From: Hyphomicrobiales bacterium
Lineage (GTDB): Bacteria > Pseudomonadota > Alphaproteobacteria > Rhizobiales > Rhizobiaceae
Reading direction: 5' to 3'
Assembly: GCA_900466475.1 (NCBI GenBank)
Contig: UBMI01000021.1
Span: 1 to 64,000 of the forward strand
DNA: 64,000 nucleotides
The position numbers and the translations under genes were made by a program. The notes beneath the pieces are model-generated. The model saw nothing but the letters and a program-made list of their open reading frames with translations. It did no database searches and was not told the DNA's origin. Positions 31,491 through 40,406 of the stretch are shown piece by piece (the stretch's first letter is position 1; each line of letters opens with the position of its first letter).

Positions 31491-32777
31491 ATGTCTTTTC
31501 GTGTAAGCAGACGTAATTTCATGGCGGGCGGAGCAACGCTCCTTTCGCTTTCGGCGCTCGGAAACAGCGCTTTTGCCCAGGAAAACCGCTTGCGTCTCAT
31601 CTGGTGGGGCTCTCAGCCGCGCGCTGACCGCACCAACAAGGTCTCAGACCTTTTCAAGGCGAAAAACAGCGGTGTTGCCATCACCGGCGAATTCCTAGGA
31701 TGGGCCGATTACTGGCCGCGCCTCGCCACGCAGGTGGCCGGCCGCAACGCCCCTGACGTCATCCAGATGGATTATCGCTACATCGTCGAATATGCCCGGC
31801 GCGGCGCTCTTGCTCCGCTGGAATCCTATATGCCCTCGAAGCTGCAGCTCGATGATTTCGATCCGGCGCAGATCGAAGGCGGCAAGGTCGACGGCCATTT
31901 CTATGGTGTCAGCCTCGGCGCGAACTCGGCAGCGACCGTCATCAACACGGTTGCCTTCAAGGAGGCCGGCATCGACGTGCCGACCAACAAGACGACTTGG
32001 GAAGAATTCGGCAAGATCGGTGCTGAAATCACCAAGGCCGGCAAGCGCAAGGGCTATTTCGGTTTTGCCGATGGCAGTGGCGGCGAGCCGCTCTTCGAAA
32101 ACTACCTGCGCCAGCGCGGCAAGGCGCTCTACACGGCGGATTCGAAGATTGCCTTCGGTGCCGAGGATGCGTCCGAATGGTTCGACATGTGGGCCAAGTT
32201 CCGTGAGGCCGGCGCCTGCGTAACGCCCGACATTCAGGCGCTCTACAAGGATACGATCGACACCAGTCCGCTGACCGTCGGCAAGGCTGCCTGCGACTAC
32301 GCCCACTCCAACCAGTTCGTTGGCTATCAGGCGATGGTCAAGGACAAGCTGATGCTCAGCAACTATATGAGGATCAAGCCGGATTCGAAGGGCGGACACT
32401 ACCGTAAGCCTTCGATGTTCTTCTCGGTTTCCGCCCAGTCCAAGGCGATCGATCAGGCTGTCGACTACGTCAACTTCTTCGTCAAGAACCCCGATGCTGC
32501 CAAGATCCTCGATGTCGAGCGCGGTATTCCGGAATCGAAGGCGATGCGTGACGTCGTTGCCGGCACGCTCGATGAAACCGGCAAGGTCCCGCTCGAATAT
32601 GTCAGCGGTCTCGGCGATCTCGCAGGCCCGCTTCCGCCCCCGCCGCCGACCGGCGCCGGCGAAGGTCAGGTCGTGCTCCGCACTATCTCGGAGCAGGTCG
32701 CTTTCGGCCAACTTACCCCGGCTGATGCCGGTAAGCAGCTCGTGGATGAAATCACGCGAATTCTCGCGCGGGGTTGA
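31491..32777 (+). CDS. Sugar ABC transporter solute-binding protein (family 1), Tat-type signal
   Basis: The 428-residue binding protein has a twin-arginine signal (VSRRNFMAGGATLL, then SAFAQ). Its mature sequence begins RLRLIWWGSQPRADRT, closely parallel to the paralogue at 20630-21913. It is the first gene of the importer operon and is followed by two permease genes, a Gfo/Idh gene and the ATPase gene. The ATG at 31491 follows GGGAGGAGG. The frame is open further upstream, but that part contains the promoter and operator. It should capture an oligosaccharide or glycoside in the periplasm. Confidence 0.94.
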   Translation: MSFRVSRRNFMAGGATLLSLSALGNSAFAQENRLRLIWWGSQPRADRTNKVSDLFKAKNSGVAITGEFLGWADYWPRLATQVAGRNAPDVIQMDYRYIVEYARRGALAPLESYMPSKLQLDDFDPAQIEGGKVDGHFYGVSLGANSAATVINTVAFKEAGIDVPTNKTTWEEFGKIGAEITKAGKRKGYFGFADGSGGEPLFENYLRQRGKALYTADSKIAFGAEDASEWFDMWAKFREAGACVTPDIQALYKDTIDTSPLTVGKAACDYAHSNQFVGYQAMVKDKLMLSNYMRIKPDSKGGHYRKPSMFFSVSAQSKAIDQAVDYVNFFVKNPDAAKILDVERGIPESKAMRDVVAGTLDETGKVPLEYVSGLGDLAGPLPPPPPTGAGEGQVVLRTISEQVAFGQLTPADAGKQLVDEITRILARG

Positions 32778-32783
32778 TCTTAT

Positions 32784-33743
32784 ATGACCAATGCGATGCG
32801 CACGTCCGCAGGGACGGTAACCGTGGAAAGATATCAGGGAGTACGGGCTGACGGACGCCTCCGGCGGCTGTGGAATGCCAATGCTCCCGGCTATCTCTTT
32901 CTGCTTCCTTGGCTGATAGGCTTTTTCGGCCTGACACTCGGCCCGGCCCTGATTTCGCTCTACCTCTCCTTCACCGACTTCGACATGTTGAGGGCGCCGG
33001 GTTGGGTGGGAGCCGCAAATTACGTGCGCATCGCGACGGCCGATCCGAAATTTGCATCGGCCATGTCCGTCACATTGACCTATGTCGTCTTGTCGGTGCC
33101 CTTCAAGCTGACCTTTGCGCTTCTTGTTGCGCTTGCCCTGAACCGGGGCTTGCGCGGCCTGCCGATCTACCGCGCGATCTTCTACCTTCCGTCCCTTCTT
33201 GGCGGCAGCGTGGCGATCGCCGTACTGTGGCGCCAGCTTTTCGCCAGCGACGGTCTCGTCAACGCCGCACTTTCGCATTTCGGTATCGTCGGCCCGAGCT
33301 GGATTTCGCATCCGAGCTATTCGATCTACACGCTGGTCGCACTCTCCGTCTGGCAGTTCGGCTCGCCTATGATCATTTTCCTGGCCGGCCTGCGCCAGAT
33401 CCCGCAGGATATGTATGAGGCTGCAAGCCTCGACGGTGCATCGAAATTCCGCCAGTTCTACAAGATCACCCTGCCGCTGCTGACGCCCGTGATCTTTTTC
33501 AATGCCGTCGTCCAGACGATCGACGCCTTCAAGGCCTTCACGCCGGCCTTCATCATATCCGGCGGCACGGGTGGCCCGATCAATTCGACGCTGTTCTATA
33601 CGCTCTATCTCTATCAGGAAGCTTTCGGCAATTTCCGCATGGGCTATGCCTCGGCGCTCGCCTGGATCCTCGTGGTGATCATCGCGATCTTTACGGCCTT
33701 CTCCTTCCTGACCTCGCGCTATTGGGTACACTACGATGACTGA
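32784..33743 (+). CDS. Sugar ABC transporter permease (MalF/UgpA type)
   Basis: The 319-residue membrane protein has six predicted helices. The EAA loop (EAASLDGASKFRQFYKITLP) contacts the ATPase. The first helix begins YLFLLPWLIGFFGLTLGPAL. The ribosome site before 32784 is weak, so translation may be coupled to the preceding gene 6 bases upstream; an ATG at 32796 is an alternative. It overlaps the next permease gene by 8 bases. Together they form the channel of the importer. Confidence 0.93.
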   Translation: MTNAMRTSAGTVTVERYQGVRADGRLRRLWNANAPGYLFLLPWLIGFFGLTLGPALISLYLSFTDFDMLRAPGWVGAANYVRIATADPKFASAMSVTLTYVVLSVPFKLTFALLVALALNRGLRGLPIYRAIFYLPSLLGGSVAIAVLWRQLFASDGLVNAALSHFGIVGPSWISHPSYSIYTLVALSVWQFGSPMIIFLAGLRQIPQDMYEAASLDGASKFRQFYKITLPLLTPVIFFNAVVQTIDAFKAFTPAFIISGGTGGPINSTLFYTLYLYQEAFGNFRMGYASALAWILVVIIAIFTAFSFLTSRYWVHYDD

Positions 33744-34623
33744 GATGACCGCTTCCGTCACCGCGGCCAGGCCGCCATCGGACATTACCAAACGCAGCCT
33801 GCCGGCAACGCTCGTCATCCACGCGCTGCTGATCGCCGCCTCGCTTTTGATGCTCTATCCGCTGCTGTGGATGGTGTCGGCATCGGTCAGACCGGAAAAC
33901 GAGATCTTCTCGTCGACCTCGCTCATTCCGTCCTCGGTCGATTTTTCGTCTTATGTGCGCGGCTGGACCGGCCTCGACATCAGCTTCGGCCGCTTCTTCT
34001 GGAATTCGCTCGTCATCTCGCTGCTAGTTGTCGCTGGCAACGTCATTGCCTGTTCGCTGACGGCATTCGCCTTCGCGCGGCTGCGTTTTGCCGGCCGGAA
34101 TTTCTGGTTCGCGATCATGCTCGGCACGCTGATGATCCCCTATCACGTGACGCTGATCCCGCAATATGTGCTCTTCCTCGATCTCGGCTGGGTCAACACC
34201 ATCCTGCCGCTGGTCGTGCCAAAATTCCTGGCAAGCGACGCCTTCTTCATCTTTCTGATGGTGCAGTTCTTCCGCGGCATCCCGCGCGAACTCGATGAAG
34301 CCGCGATGATGGATGGCTGCAGCGCCTGGCGCATCTACTGGAAGATCATGTTGCCGCTGTCGCTGCCGGTTCTGGCCACAGCCGCCATCTTCTCCTTCAT
34401 CTGGACCTGGGACGATTTCTTCGGTCCGCTGATCTACCTCAACGACATGAACACCTACACGATCCAGCTCGGCCTGCGCACTTTCGTGGACTCCACCAGC
34501 GCATCGGACTGGGGCGGATTGTTCGCCATGTCGACGCTCACGCTCGTGCCCGTGTTCTTCTTCTTCCTGTTCTTCCAGCGTCTGCTGATCGAGGGCATCG
34601 CCACGACCGGCATGAAGCGTTGA
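33736..34623 (+). CDS. Sugar ABC transporter permease (MalG/UgpE type)
   Basis: This 295-residue permease has six predicted helices and the conserved EAA loop DEAAMMDGCSAWRIYWKIML. MASASVRPENEI-like MalG features are visible near the first periplasmic loop (LWMVSASVRPENEIF). It overlaps the preceding permease gene by 8 bases, is separated from the following dehydrogenase gene by 36 bases, and is the second membrane subunit of the importer. Confidence 0.93.
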   Translation: MTEMTASVTAARPPSDITKRSLPATLVIHALLIAASLLMLYPLLWMVSASVRPENEIFSSTSLIPSSVDFSSYVRGWTGLDISFGRFFWNSLVISLLVVAGNVIACSLTAFAFARLRFAGRNFWFAIMLGTLMIPYHVTLIPQYVLFLDLGWVNTILPLVVPKFLASDAFFIFLMVQFFRGIPRELDEAAMMDGCSAWRIYWKIMLPLSLPVLATAAIFSFIWTWDDFFGPLIYLNDMNTYTIQLGLRTFVDSTSASDWGGLFAMSTLTLVPVFFFFLFFQRLLIEGIATTGMKR

Positions 34624-34659
34624 TGGATCGGGCGGAAAAGCCAGACAGGATTAAGTGAC

Positions 34660-35733
34660 ATGAGCATCAAGACAGTCGCGATCATCGGCTGCGGTATCGG
34701 CCGCTCCCATATCGTCGAGGGGTATCTGCCGCATCCGGACAAGTTCAAGGTCGTAGCAATCTGCGACCTGAACGAAGATCGCCTGAAGACGATCGGCGAC
34801 GAATTCGGCATCGAACGGCGCACGACCTCCTTCGACGAGCTGCTTGCCGATGACAGCATCGACATCATCGATATCTGCACGCCACCAGGCATCCACAAGG
34901 AACAGGTCATCGCTGCCTTGGCCGCTGGCAAGAACGTGGTCTGCGAAAAGCCGCTGACGGGCTCGCTCGCCGGTGCGGACGAGATCATTGCGGTCGAGAA
35001 GACTGCCAAGGGCACGCTGATGCCGATCTTCCAATATCGCTATGGCGATGGTGTCGAGAAGGCAAAGCGCATCATCGATGCCGGTCTCGCCGGCAAGTTC
35101 TATATGGGTTCGGTCGAAACCTTCTGGCGTCGCAAGCCGGAATATTATGCCGTGCCCTGGCGTGGCAAATGGGCAACGGAACTCGGCGGTGTGCTGGTCA
35201 CCCACGCGCTCCATCTGCACGACATGCTGTTCTACCTTGCCGGCCCCGCCACCCGCGTATTCGGCCGCGTGGCGACCCGAGTCAACGAGATCGAGGTCGA
35301 AGACTGCGCCTCCGTCAGCCTGCAGATGCAGAACGGCGCCTTCGTTTCGTTGTCCTGCACGCTCGGCTCGCAGAACGAGATCAGCCGGCTCAGGCTTCAC
35401 TTCGAAAACATCACATTCGAGAGCAATCACGAGGCCTATGCGCCCGGCCAGGATCCTTGGCAGATTATTGCTGCCGATGACGAAGTTCAGGCGAAGATAG
35501 ATGCCGTCATCGCTGACTGGCAGCCCGTACCGCTGCGCTTCAATACGCAGATGCTGCGCTTCCACGATTATCTGATGGGCAAGGGACCGCTTCCGGTGAC
35601 GAGCGCGGATGCAAGGCGGGCGCTGGAGTTGGTCACGGCCATCTACCAATCTTCCGATAGCGGCGCCGATGTTGCCCTGCCGATCGGTCCTGACAGCCCG
35701 AAATACGCCGACTGGCGTGCAAGAACCAAATAA
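34660..35733 (+). CDS. Gfo/Idh/MocA family oxidoreductase
   Basis: The 357-residue dehydrogenase has the Rossmann motif VAIIGCGIGRSHI at about residues 6-18, CEKPLTGSLA with the family Lys, and GGVLVTHALHLHDMLFYLAG containing the catalytic-site His. It lies inside the ABC importer operon between permease and ATPase genes, so it very probably acts on the imported sugar. Compared with the other two Gfo/Idh proteins of this island it lacks the Cys cluster and is closer to the standard length. Confidence 0.92.
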   Translation: MSIKTVAIIGCGIGRSHIVEGYLPHPDKFKVVAICDLNEDRLKTIGDEFGIERRTTSFDELLADDSIDIIDICTPPGIHKEQVIAALAAGKNVVCEKPLTGSLAGADEIIAVEKTAKGTLMPIFQYRYGDGVEKAKRIIDAGLAGKFYMGSVETFWRRKPEYYAVPWRGKWATELGGVLVTHALHLHDMLFYLAGPATRVFGRVATRVNEIEVEDCASVSLQMQNGAFVSLSCTLGSQNEISRLRLHFENITFESNHEAYAPGQDPWQIIAADDEVQAKIDAVIADWQPVPLRFNTQMLRFHDYLMGKGPLPVTSADARRALELVTAIYQSSDSGADVALPIGPDSPKYADWRARTK

Positions 35734-35749
35734 GAGGGGATTTCGGAAC

Positions 35750-36826
35750 ATGGCAACGAGTGTCGTTCTTCAGAAGGTCGAGAAGCGCTATGGGCAGCTC
35801 GACGTCATCCACGGCATCGACCTGACGATCGATCCCGGTGAGTTCGCGGTCTTCGTCGGCCCGTCTGGCTGCGGCAAGTCCACGCTGCTGCGCATGATCG
35901 CCGGCCTCGAGGAAATCTCCGGTGGTGCGCTGCTGCTCGACAATGAGCGCATGAACGAAGTGACGCCCGCCAAGCGTGGCATCGCCATGGTCTTCCAGTC
36001 CTATGCGCTCTATCCGCATATGTCGGTCTACAAGAACCTTGCGTTCGGTCTCGAAACCGCAGGCTACAAGCGGGCGGAAATCGAACCGAAAGTACGCCGC
36101 GCCGCGCAGATCCTGCAGATCGAGAAGCTGCTGGAGCGCAAGCCGAAGGCACTCTCGGGTGGCCAGCGCCAGCGTGTTGCAATCGGCCGTGCCATCGTTC
36201 GTGAGCCGCGCATCTTCCTCTTCGACGAGCCGCTGTCCAACCTCGATGCTGAACTGCGTGTCCAGATGCGCGTGGAGATTTCCCGCCTGCACCGCAGCCT
36301 CGGCAACACGATGATCTATGTCACCCACGACCAGGTGGAAGCCATGACGATGGCCGACAAGATCGTCGTTCTGAATTCCGGTCGGATCGAGCAGGTTGGC
36401 GCCCCTCTCGACCTCTACAACAATCCCGCCAATCGTTTCGTCGCCGGCTTTATCGGCAGCCCGAAGATGAACTTCCTCAATGCCAGGATCGAAAGTGTCA
36501 CCGACACTGGCTCGACGCTTAACGTCTGCGGCAGCTCAATCCAGCTCGGCCGTCGGCTTGCCGGCCAGCCGGGCCAGGACGTCACCTTCGGCATCCGTCC
36601 AGAACATCTTGCTGTCACGGAAGGCGGCACCGTGCTCTCGACCGTCAATGTCGATCTCGTCGAAAATCTCGGTGGCGCCACCATGCTCTACGCAACGACG
36701 CCGGACAACCAGGCGCTGACCATAGCGCTTGATGGTCAGCAGAAGGTCGAGCGCGGCACCAATGTGAGAGCATCCTTCGATCCCGCCCGCTGTCACGTTT
36801 TCGACCCCAGCGGCAAGACGATCTGA
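35750..36826 (+). CDS. Sugar ABC transporter ATP-binding protein (UgpC/MsmX type)
   Basis: The 358-residue ATPase has Walker A GPSGCGKST, signature LSGGQRQRVAIGRA, Walker B IFLFDEPLSNLD and H-loop VTHDQVEAMT. A C-terminal TOBE-like regulatory domain (about residues 240-358, with FGIRPEHLAV) is typical of carbohydrate importers. The ATG at 35750 lies 16 bases after the Gfo/Idh stop, with GAGGGGA upstream. An in-frame upstream start at 35609 would overlap the previous gene. It completes a full importer. Confidence 0.95.
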   Translation: MATSVVLQKVEKRYGQLDVIHGIDLTIDPGEFAVFVGPSGCGKSTLLRMIAGLEEISGGALLLDNERMNEVTPAKRGIAMVFQSYALYPHMSVYKNLAFGLETAGYKRAEIEPKVRRAAQILQIEKLLERKPKALSGGQRQRVAIGRAIVREPRIFLFDEPLSNLDAELRVQMRVEISRLHRSLGNTMIYVTHDQVEAMTMADKIVVLNSGRIEQVGAPLDLYNNPANRFVAGFIGSPKMNFLNARIESVTDTGSTLNVCGSSIQLGRRLAGQPGQDVTFGIRPEHLAVTEGGTVLSTVNVDLVENLGGATMLYATTPDNQALTIALDGQQKVERGTNVRASFDPARCHVFDPSGKTI

Positions 36827-36896
36827 AAAAGCCGCCGCTTGACAGCCGATCCCTCTCAAGCCCATCATTTCCTTGAGGGTGACGAGGGGGATAGGC

Positions 36897-37772
36897 GTGA
36901 CGCCTGAAGAGAGGATCCATGCGCTTGGCATTTGGCAAGGTCCGATCGACATAGTCCCGATCACTGGCGGCCTCACCAACCGGAACTATCTGGTGAGAGA
37001 TGGCGCGCAGCGTCGCGTTGTCCGCCTGGGCGACGATATCCCGGTCCACCACATCAACAGGCAGAACGAGCTTGCGGCAAGCCGTGCAGGCCATGCGGCC
37101 GGCATTTCGCCTGCCGTTATCCACCATGCGCCAGGCGTGCTGGTTCTCGATTTCATCGATGCCAAACCACTGTCTCCTGATGATGTCAGGAAGCCCGAAA
37201 CGCTTGCCCGTCTCATTCCACTGATCCGCGCCTGCCACCGCGACATGGCCCGCCATTTTCGCGGTCAGGCGCTGATCTTTTGGGTTTTCCATGTGATCCG
37301 CGATTACATCGCAAACTTGAAGGCTGCCGGCAGTCCTTATGCGCCGCTGCTGGACGAGCTGCTTGCCAAAGCCGAGCGTCTCGAAGAAGCCGCGGGCCCC
37401 TTCGAGATTGCCTTCGGTCACAACGACCTGCTCGCCGCCAATTTTCTCGACGATGGCAGACGGCTCTGGCTGATCGACTGGGATTACGCCGGCTTCAATA
37501 CGCCGCTATTCGATCTCGGCGGTCTTGCGTCCAACAGCGAGTTTTCTGCAGAGGCGGAGCGCATGATGCTGGAAACCTATTTCGATCGGACGCTGACGGA
37601 TGATTTGAGCCGCCGCTACCAGGCCATGAAGTGCGCCTCGCTGCTGCGCGAGACCCTCTGGAGCATGATCTCCGAGATCCATTCGACCATCGATTTCGAC
37701 TACGCCACCTATACCGTCGAAAATCTTGCACGTTTCGAGCGCGCCGATCGGGCATTTGAACAGGATCATTGA
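36897..37772 (+). CDS. Choline/ethanolamine-kinase-like phosphotransferase, GTG start
   Basis: This 291-residue protein kinase-like phosphotransferase has a nucleotide loop ITGGLTNRNYLV, the catalytic HNDLLAANFL (Asp and Asn of HxDxxxxN) and the metal motif IDWDYAGFNTPLFDL. These resemble LicA/choline kinases. The GTG at 36897 follows GAGGGGGATA. A TTG at 36873 is open in frame but has no ribosome site. The stop touches the next start with no intervening base. Its neighbour is a dimethylglycine-dehydrogenase-like flavoprotein gene, so choline or an amino-alcohol derivative is a plausible substrate. Its link to the sugar importer is unclear. Confidence 0.85.
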   Translation: MTPEERIHALGIWQGPIDIVPITGGLTNRNYLVRDGAQRRVVRLGDDIPVHHINRQNELAASRAGHAAGISPAVIHHAPGVLVLDFIDAKPLSPDDVRKPETLARLIPLIRACHRDMARHFRGQALIFWVFHVIRDYIANLKAAGSPYAPLLDELLAKAERLEEAAGPFEIAFGHNDLLAANFLDDGRRLWLIDWDYAGFNTPLFDLGGLASNSEFSAEAERMMLETYFDRTLTDDLSRRYQAMKCASLLRETLWSMISEIHSTIDFDYATYTVENLARFERADRAFEQDH

Positions 37773-40223
37773 ATGACGAAGGAATTACCGAAGACGGCAA
37801 AAGCCGTGGTTATCGGCGGCGGCATCATCGGCTGCTCGACCGCCTATCATCTGGCCAAACTCGGCTGGACCGACACGGTGCTGCTGGAGCGCAAGAAATT
37901 GACCTCCGGCACGACATTCCACGCCGCTGGCCTCGTCGGGCAATTGCGCACCAGCGCCAATATCACCCAGCTTCTGGGATATTCCGTCGACCTCTACAAG
38001 AAGCTCGAAGCCGAGACCGGCCTCGGCACCGGCTGGAAGATGAATGGCGGCCTGCGGCTTGCCTGTAACGAGGAGCGCTGGATCGAGGTCAAGCGTCAGG
38101 CGACGACGGCCCAGTCCTTCGGCCTCGAAATGCATCTTCTGAATCCGCAGGAGGCCTTTGATCTCTGGCCGCTGATGACGACAGACGATCTCGTCGGCGC
38201 CGCCTATCTGCCGACGGATGGCCAGGCCAATCCCTCCGACATTACCCAGGCGCTGGCAAAAGGTGCCCGTATGGCCGGCGTTTCTATCTTCGAGGACACA
38301 GAAGTACTCGATCTCGAAATCGACAAGGGCAGGATCCGCGCCGTCATCACTGCTCAAGGCCGTATCGAATGCGAGCGGGTCGTGGTCTGCGCCGGCCAAT
38401 GGACCCGCAGTTTCGCCGCCCGCTTCGGCGTCAACGTGCCGCTTGTTTCCGTCGAACATCAGTACATCATTACCGAATCCTTCGGTGTGCCTTCCAATCT
38501 CCCGACACTGCGCGACCCCGATCGCCTCACCTATTACAAGGAAGAGGTCGGCGGCATGGTCATGGGCGGCTATGAGCCGAATCCTATCGGCTGGGCCATG
38601 GACGGCATACCCGAAGGTTTCCACTACACGCTGCTCGACAGCAATTTCGATCACTTCGAACAGATCATGGAGCAGGCGCTCGGTCGCGTGCCCGCTCTTG
38701 AAAACGCGGGCATCAAGCAGCTTCTGAACGGCCCGGAGAGTTTTACGCCCGACGGCAACTTCATCCTCGGCGAAGCACCGGAACTGAAGAATTTTTTCGT
38801 CGGTGCCGGCTTCAATGCCTTCGGCATCGCGTCTGCCGGTGGCGCCGGCATGGCGCTTGCCGAATGGGTGACGAAAGGCGAGCCGCCCTACGACCTCTGG
38901 CCGGTCGATATCCGCCGCTTCGGCCGCCCGCATTTCGACACGGACTGGGTTCGCACGAGAACGCTGGAGGCCTATGGCAAACACTACACGCTGGCCTTTC
39001 CCTTTGAGGAATATGCAAGTGGCCGTCCCTGCCGCAAGTCGCCGCTTTATGAACGGCTGAAGGCGCAGGGCGCCTGCTTCGGCGAAAAACTCGGCTGGGA
39101 GCGGCCGAACTGGTTTGCCGATCTCTTCGCCAATGAGGAGCCGAAGGATATCTATACCTATGGCCGCCAGAACTGGTTCGAGGCCGTTGGCCGCGAGCAC
39201 AAGGCGGTGCGCGAAGCAGCCGTCATCTTCGACCAGACCTCCTTTGCCAAATTCGTGCTGAAGGGCAGGGATGCCGAGACGGCACTGTCATGGATTGCTG
39301 CCAACGATGTCTCAAAGCCTGTGGGATCACTGATCTACACGCAAATGCTGAACGACAAGGGCGGCATCGAATGCGACGTGACCTGCGCGCGCATTGCCGA
39401 AAACGAATATTACATTGTCACCGGCACCGGCTTCGCCACGCACGATTTCGACTGGATCTCGCGCAGCATTCCCGATGGCCTCCACGCCGAACTCGTCGAT
39501 GTCACTTCCGCCTATACTGTGCTCTCGTTGATGGGCCCGAATTCCCGCACCATCCTGGAAAGGGTCACGACAAGTGACATCTCCAATGCTGGCTTCCCCT
39601 TCGGTCGGGTCAAGACCATCGGCATTGCCGGCTGCCCTGTGCGGGCGTTGCGCATTACCTATGTCGGCGAACTCGGCTACGAACTGCATGTGCCGATCGA
39701 ATACGCGACGACCGTTTATGATGCGCTGATGGCCGCAGACGGGCAGTTCGGCCTCGTCAACGCCGGCTATCGCGCGATCGAGAGCTGCCGTCTGGAAAAG
39801 GGCTATCGCGCCTGGGGTTCTGATATCGGTCCTGATCACACACCCATCGAAGCCGGGCTCGGCTGGGCGGTAAAGACACGCAGGACCACGCCTTTCAAGG
39901 GGCGGGCGGCGATCGAGCGGCAGCTCGAAAGCGGTGTGAAGAAGATACTCGCCTGCTTTGTGCCCGATGATCCCGATATCGTGCTACTCGGCCGTGAAAC
40001 CATCTACCGTGACGGACAGCGCGTCGGCTGGCTTTCCAGTGGCGGCTTCGGTTATACCATCGGTAAGCCAATCGGTTACGGCTATGTGCGTCATAGCGAT
40101 GGCGTAACGGAGGATTTTGTCCTCTCCGGCGTCTATGAGCTGGATGTCGCGCGCGAACGCGTGCCCTGCAAGGTTTCGCTAAAGCCGCTCTATGACCCCG
40201 AAATGAAGCGGATCAAGGCCTAA
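37773..40223 (+). CDS. FAD-dependent oxidoreductase with GcvT-like C-terminus (dimethylglycine/sarcosine dehydrogenase family)
   Basis: The 816-residue protein has an FAD-binding DAO domain at about residues 8-380 (VVIGGGIIGCSTAYHL; SGTTFHAAGL, whose His matches the covalent-FAD histidine of dimethylglycine dehydrogenase) and a bridging FAO_M domain (about 385-440). A GcvT-type folate-binding domain and C-terminal barrel (about 445-810) follow, with TSFAKFVLKG, YVGELGYELHVP and ESCRLEKGYRAWGSDI. Such enzymes demethylate dimethylglycine or sarcosine and pass the one-carbon unit to tetrahydrofolate. It follows the choline-kinase-like gene directly, suggesting a methylamine or choline-derived substrate. 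Exact specificity is open. Confidence 0.92.
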   Translation: MTKELPKTAKAVVIGGGIIGCSTAYHLAKLGWTDTVLLERKKLTSGTTFHAAGLVGQLRTSANITQLLGYSVDLYKKLEAETGLGTGWKMNGGLRLACNEERWIEVKRQATTAQSFGLEMHLLNPQEAFDLWPLMTTDDLVGAAYLPTDGQANPSDITQALAKGARMAGVSIFEDTEVLDLEIDKGRIRAVITAQGRIECERVVVCAGQWTRSFAARFGVNVPLVSVEHQYIITESFGVPSNLPTLRDPDRLTYYKEEVGGMVMGGYEPNPIGWAMDGIPEGFHYTLLDSNFDHFEQIMEQALGRVPALENAGIKQLLNGPESFTPDGNFILGEAPELKNFFVGAGFNAFGIASAGGAGMALAEWVTKGEPPYDLWPVDIRRFGRPHFDTDWVRTRTLEAYGKHYTLAFPFEEYASGRPCRKSPLYERLKAQGACFGEKLGWERPNWFADLFANEEPKDIYTYGRQNWFEAVGREHKAVREAAVIFDQTSFAKFVLKGRDAETALSWIAANDVSKPVGSLIYTQMLNDKGGIECDVTCARIAENEYYIVTGTGFATHDFDWISRSIPDGLHAELVDVTSAYTVLSLMGPNSRTILERVTTSDISNAGFPFGRVKTIGIAGCPVRALRITYVGELGYELHVPIEYATTVYDALMAADGQFGLVNAGYRAIESCRLEKGYRAWGSDIGPDHTPIEAGLGWAVKTRRTTPFKGRAAIERQLESGVKKILACFVPDDPDIVLLGRETIYRDGQRVGWLSSGGFGYTIGKPIGYGYVRHSDGVTEDFVLSGVYELDVARERVPCKVSLKPLYDPEMKRIKA

Positions 40224-40397
40224 AGCATGTCGCGCCAAAGTGCGCAGCGGTTTTGCGATGACGAAGTGCGTAAAAGCAAAGACCTAAAGCTCGGCAAGCG
40301 AAACCTCGGGATGACGACGCGCTTTGGACGACTGCGGCGAGAACCGGCTTCCCTTGACGCGTTCTCATCCCATGGCTGCCACGGGATGAGAAACGCG
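40224..40397. repeat. Rhizobial intergenic palindromic repeat element
   Basis: The stretch beginning right after the flavoprotein stop (AAGCATGTCGCGCCAAAG and on to about 40291) is of a kind I recognise as recurrent in Rhizobium intergenic regions, with CATGTCG-type arms. It is followed by a 14-bp hairpin, CGCGTTCTCATCCC/GGGATGAGAA(A)CGCG (40358-40397, one bulge). This hairpin may also terminate or protect the convergent transcripts. The family assignment is from memory. Confidence 0.5.
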
Positions 40398-40406
40398 CGA
40401 AGCGCT

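Noticed and set aside
31695-33818. 707-codon minus-strand frame across the binding-protein and permease genes
   Set aside because: It runs antisense to two well-recognised genes and has a composition rich in Arg and His typical of shadow frames.
36873-36896. Upstream TTG start for the kinase gene
   Set aside because: The GTG at 36897 has a good ribosome site and correct distance; the TTG does not.
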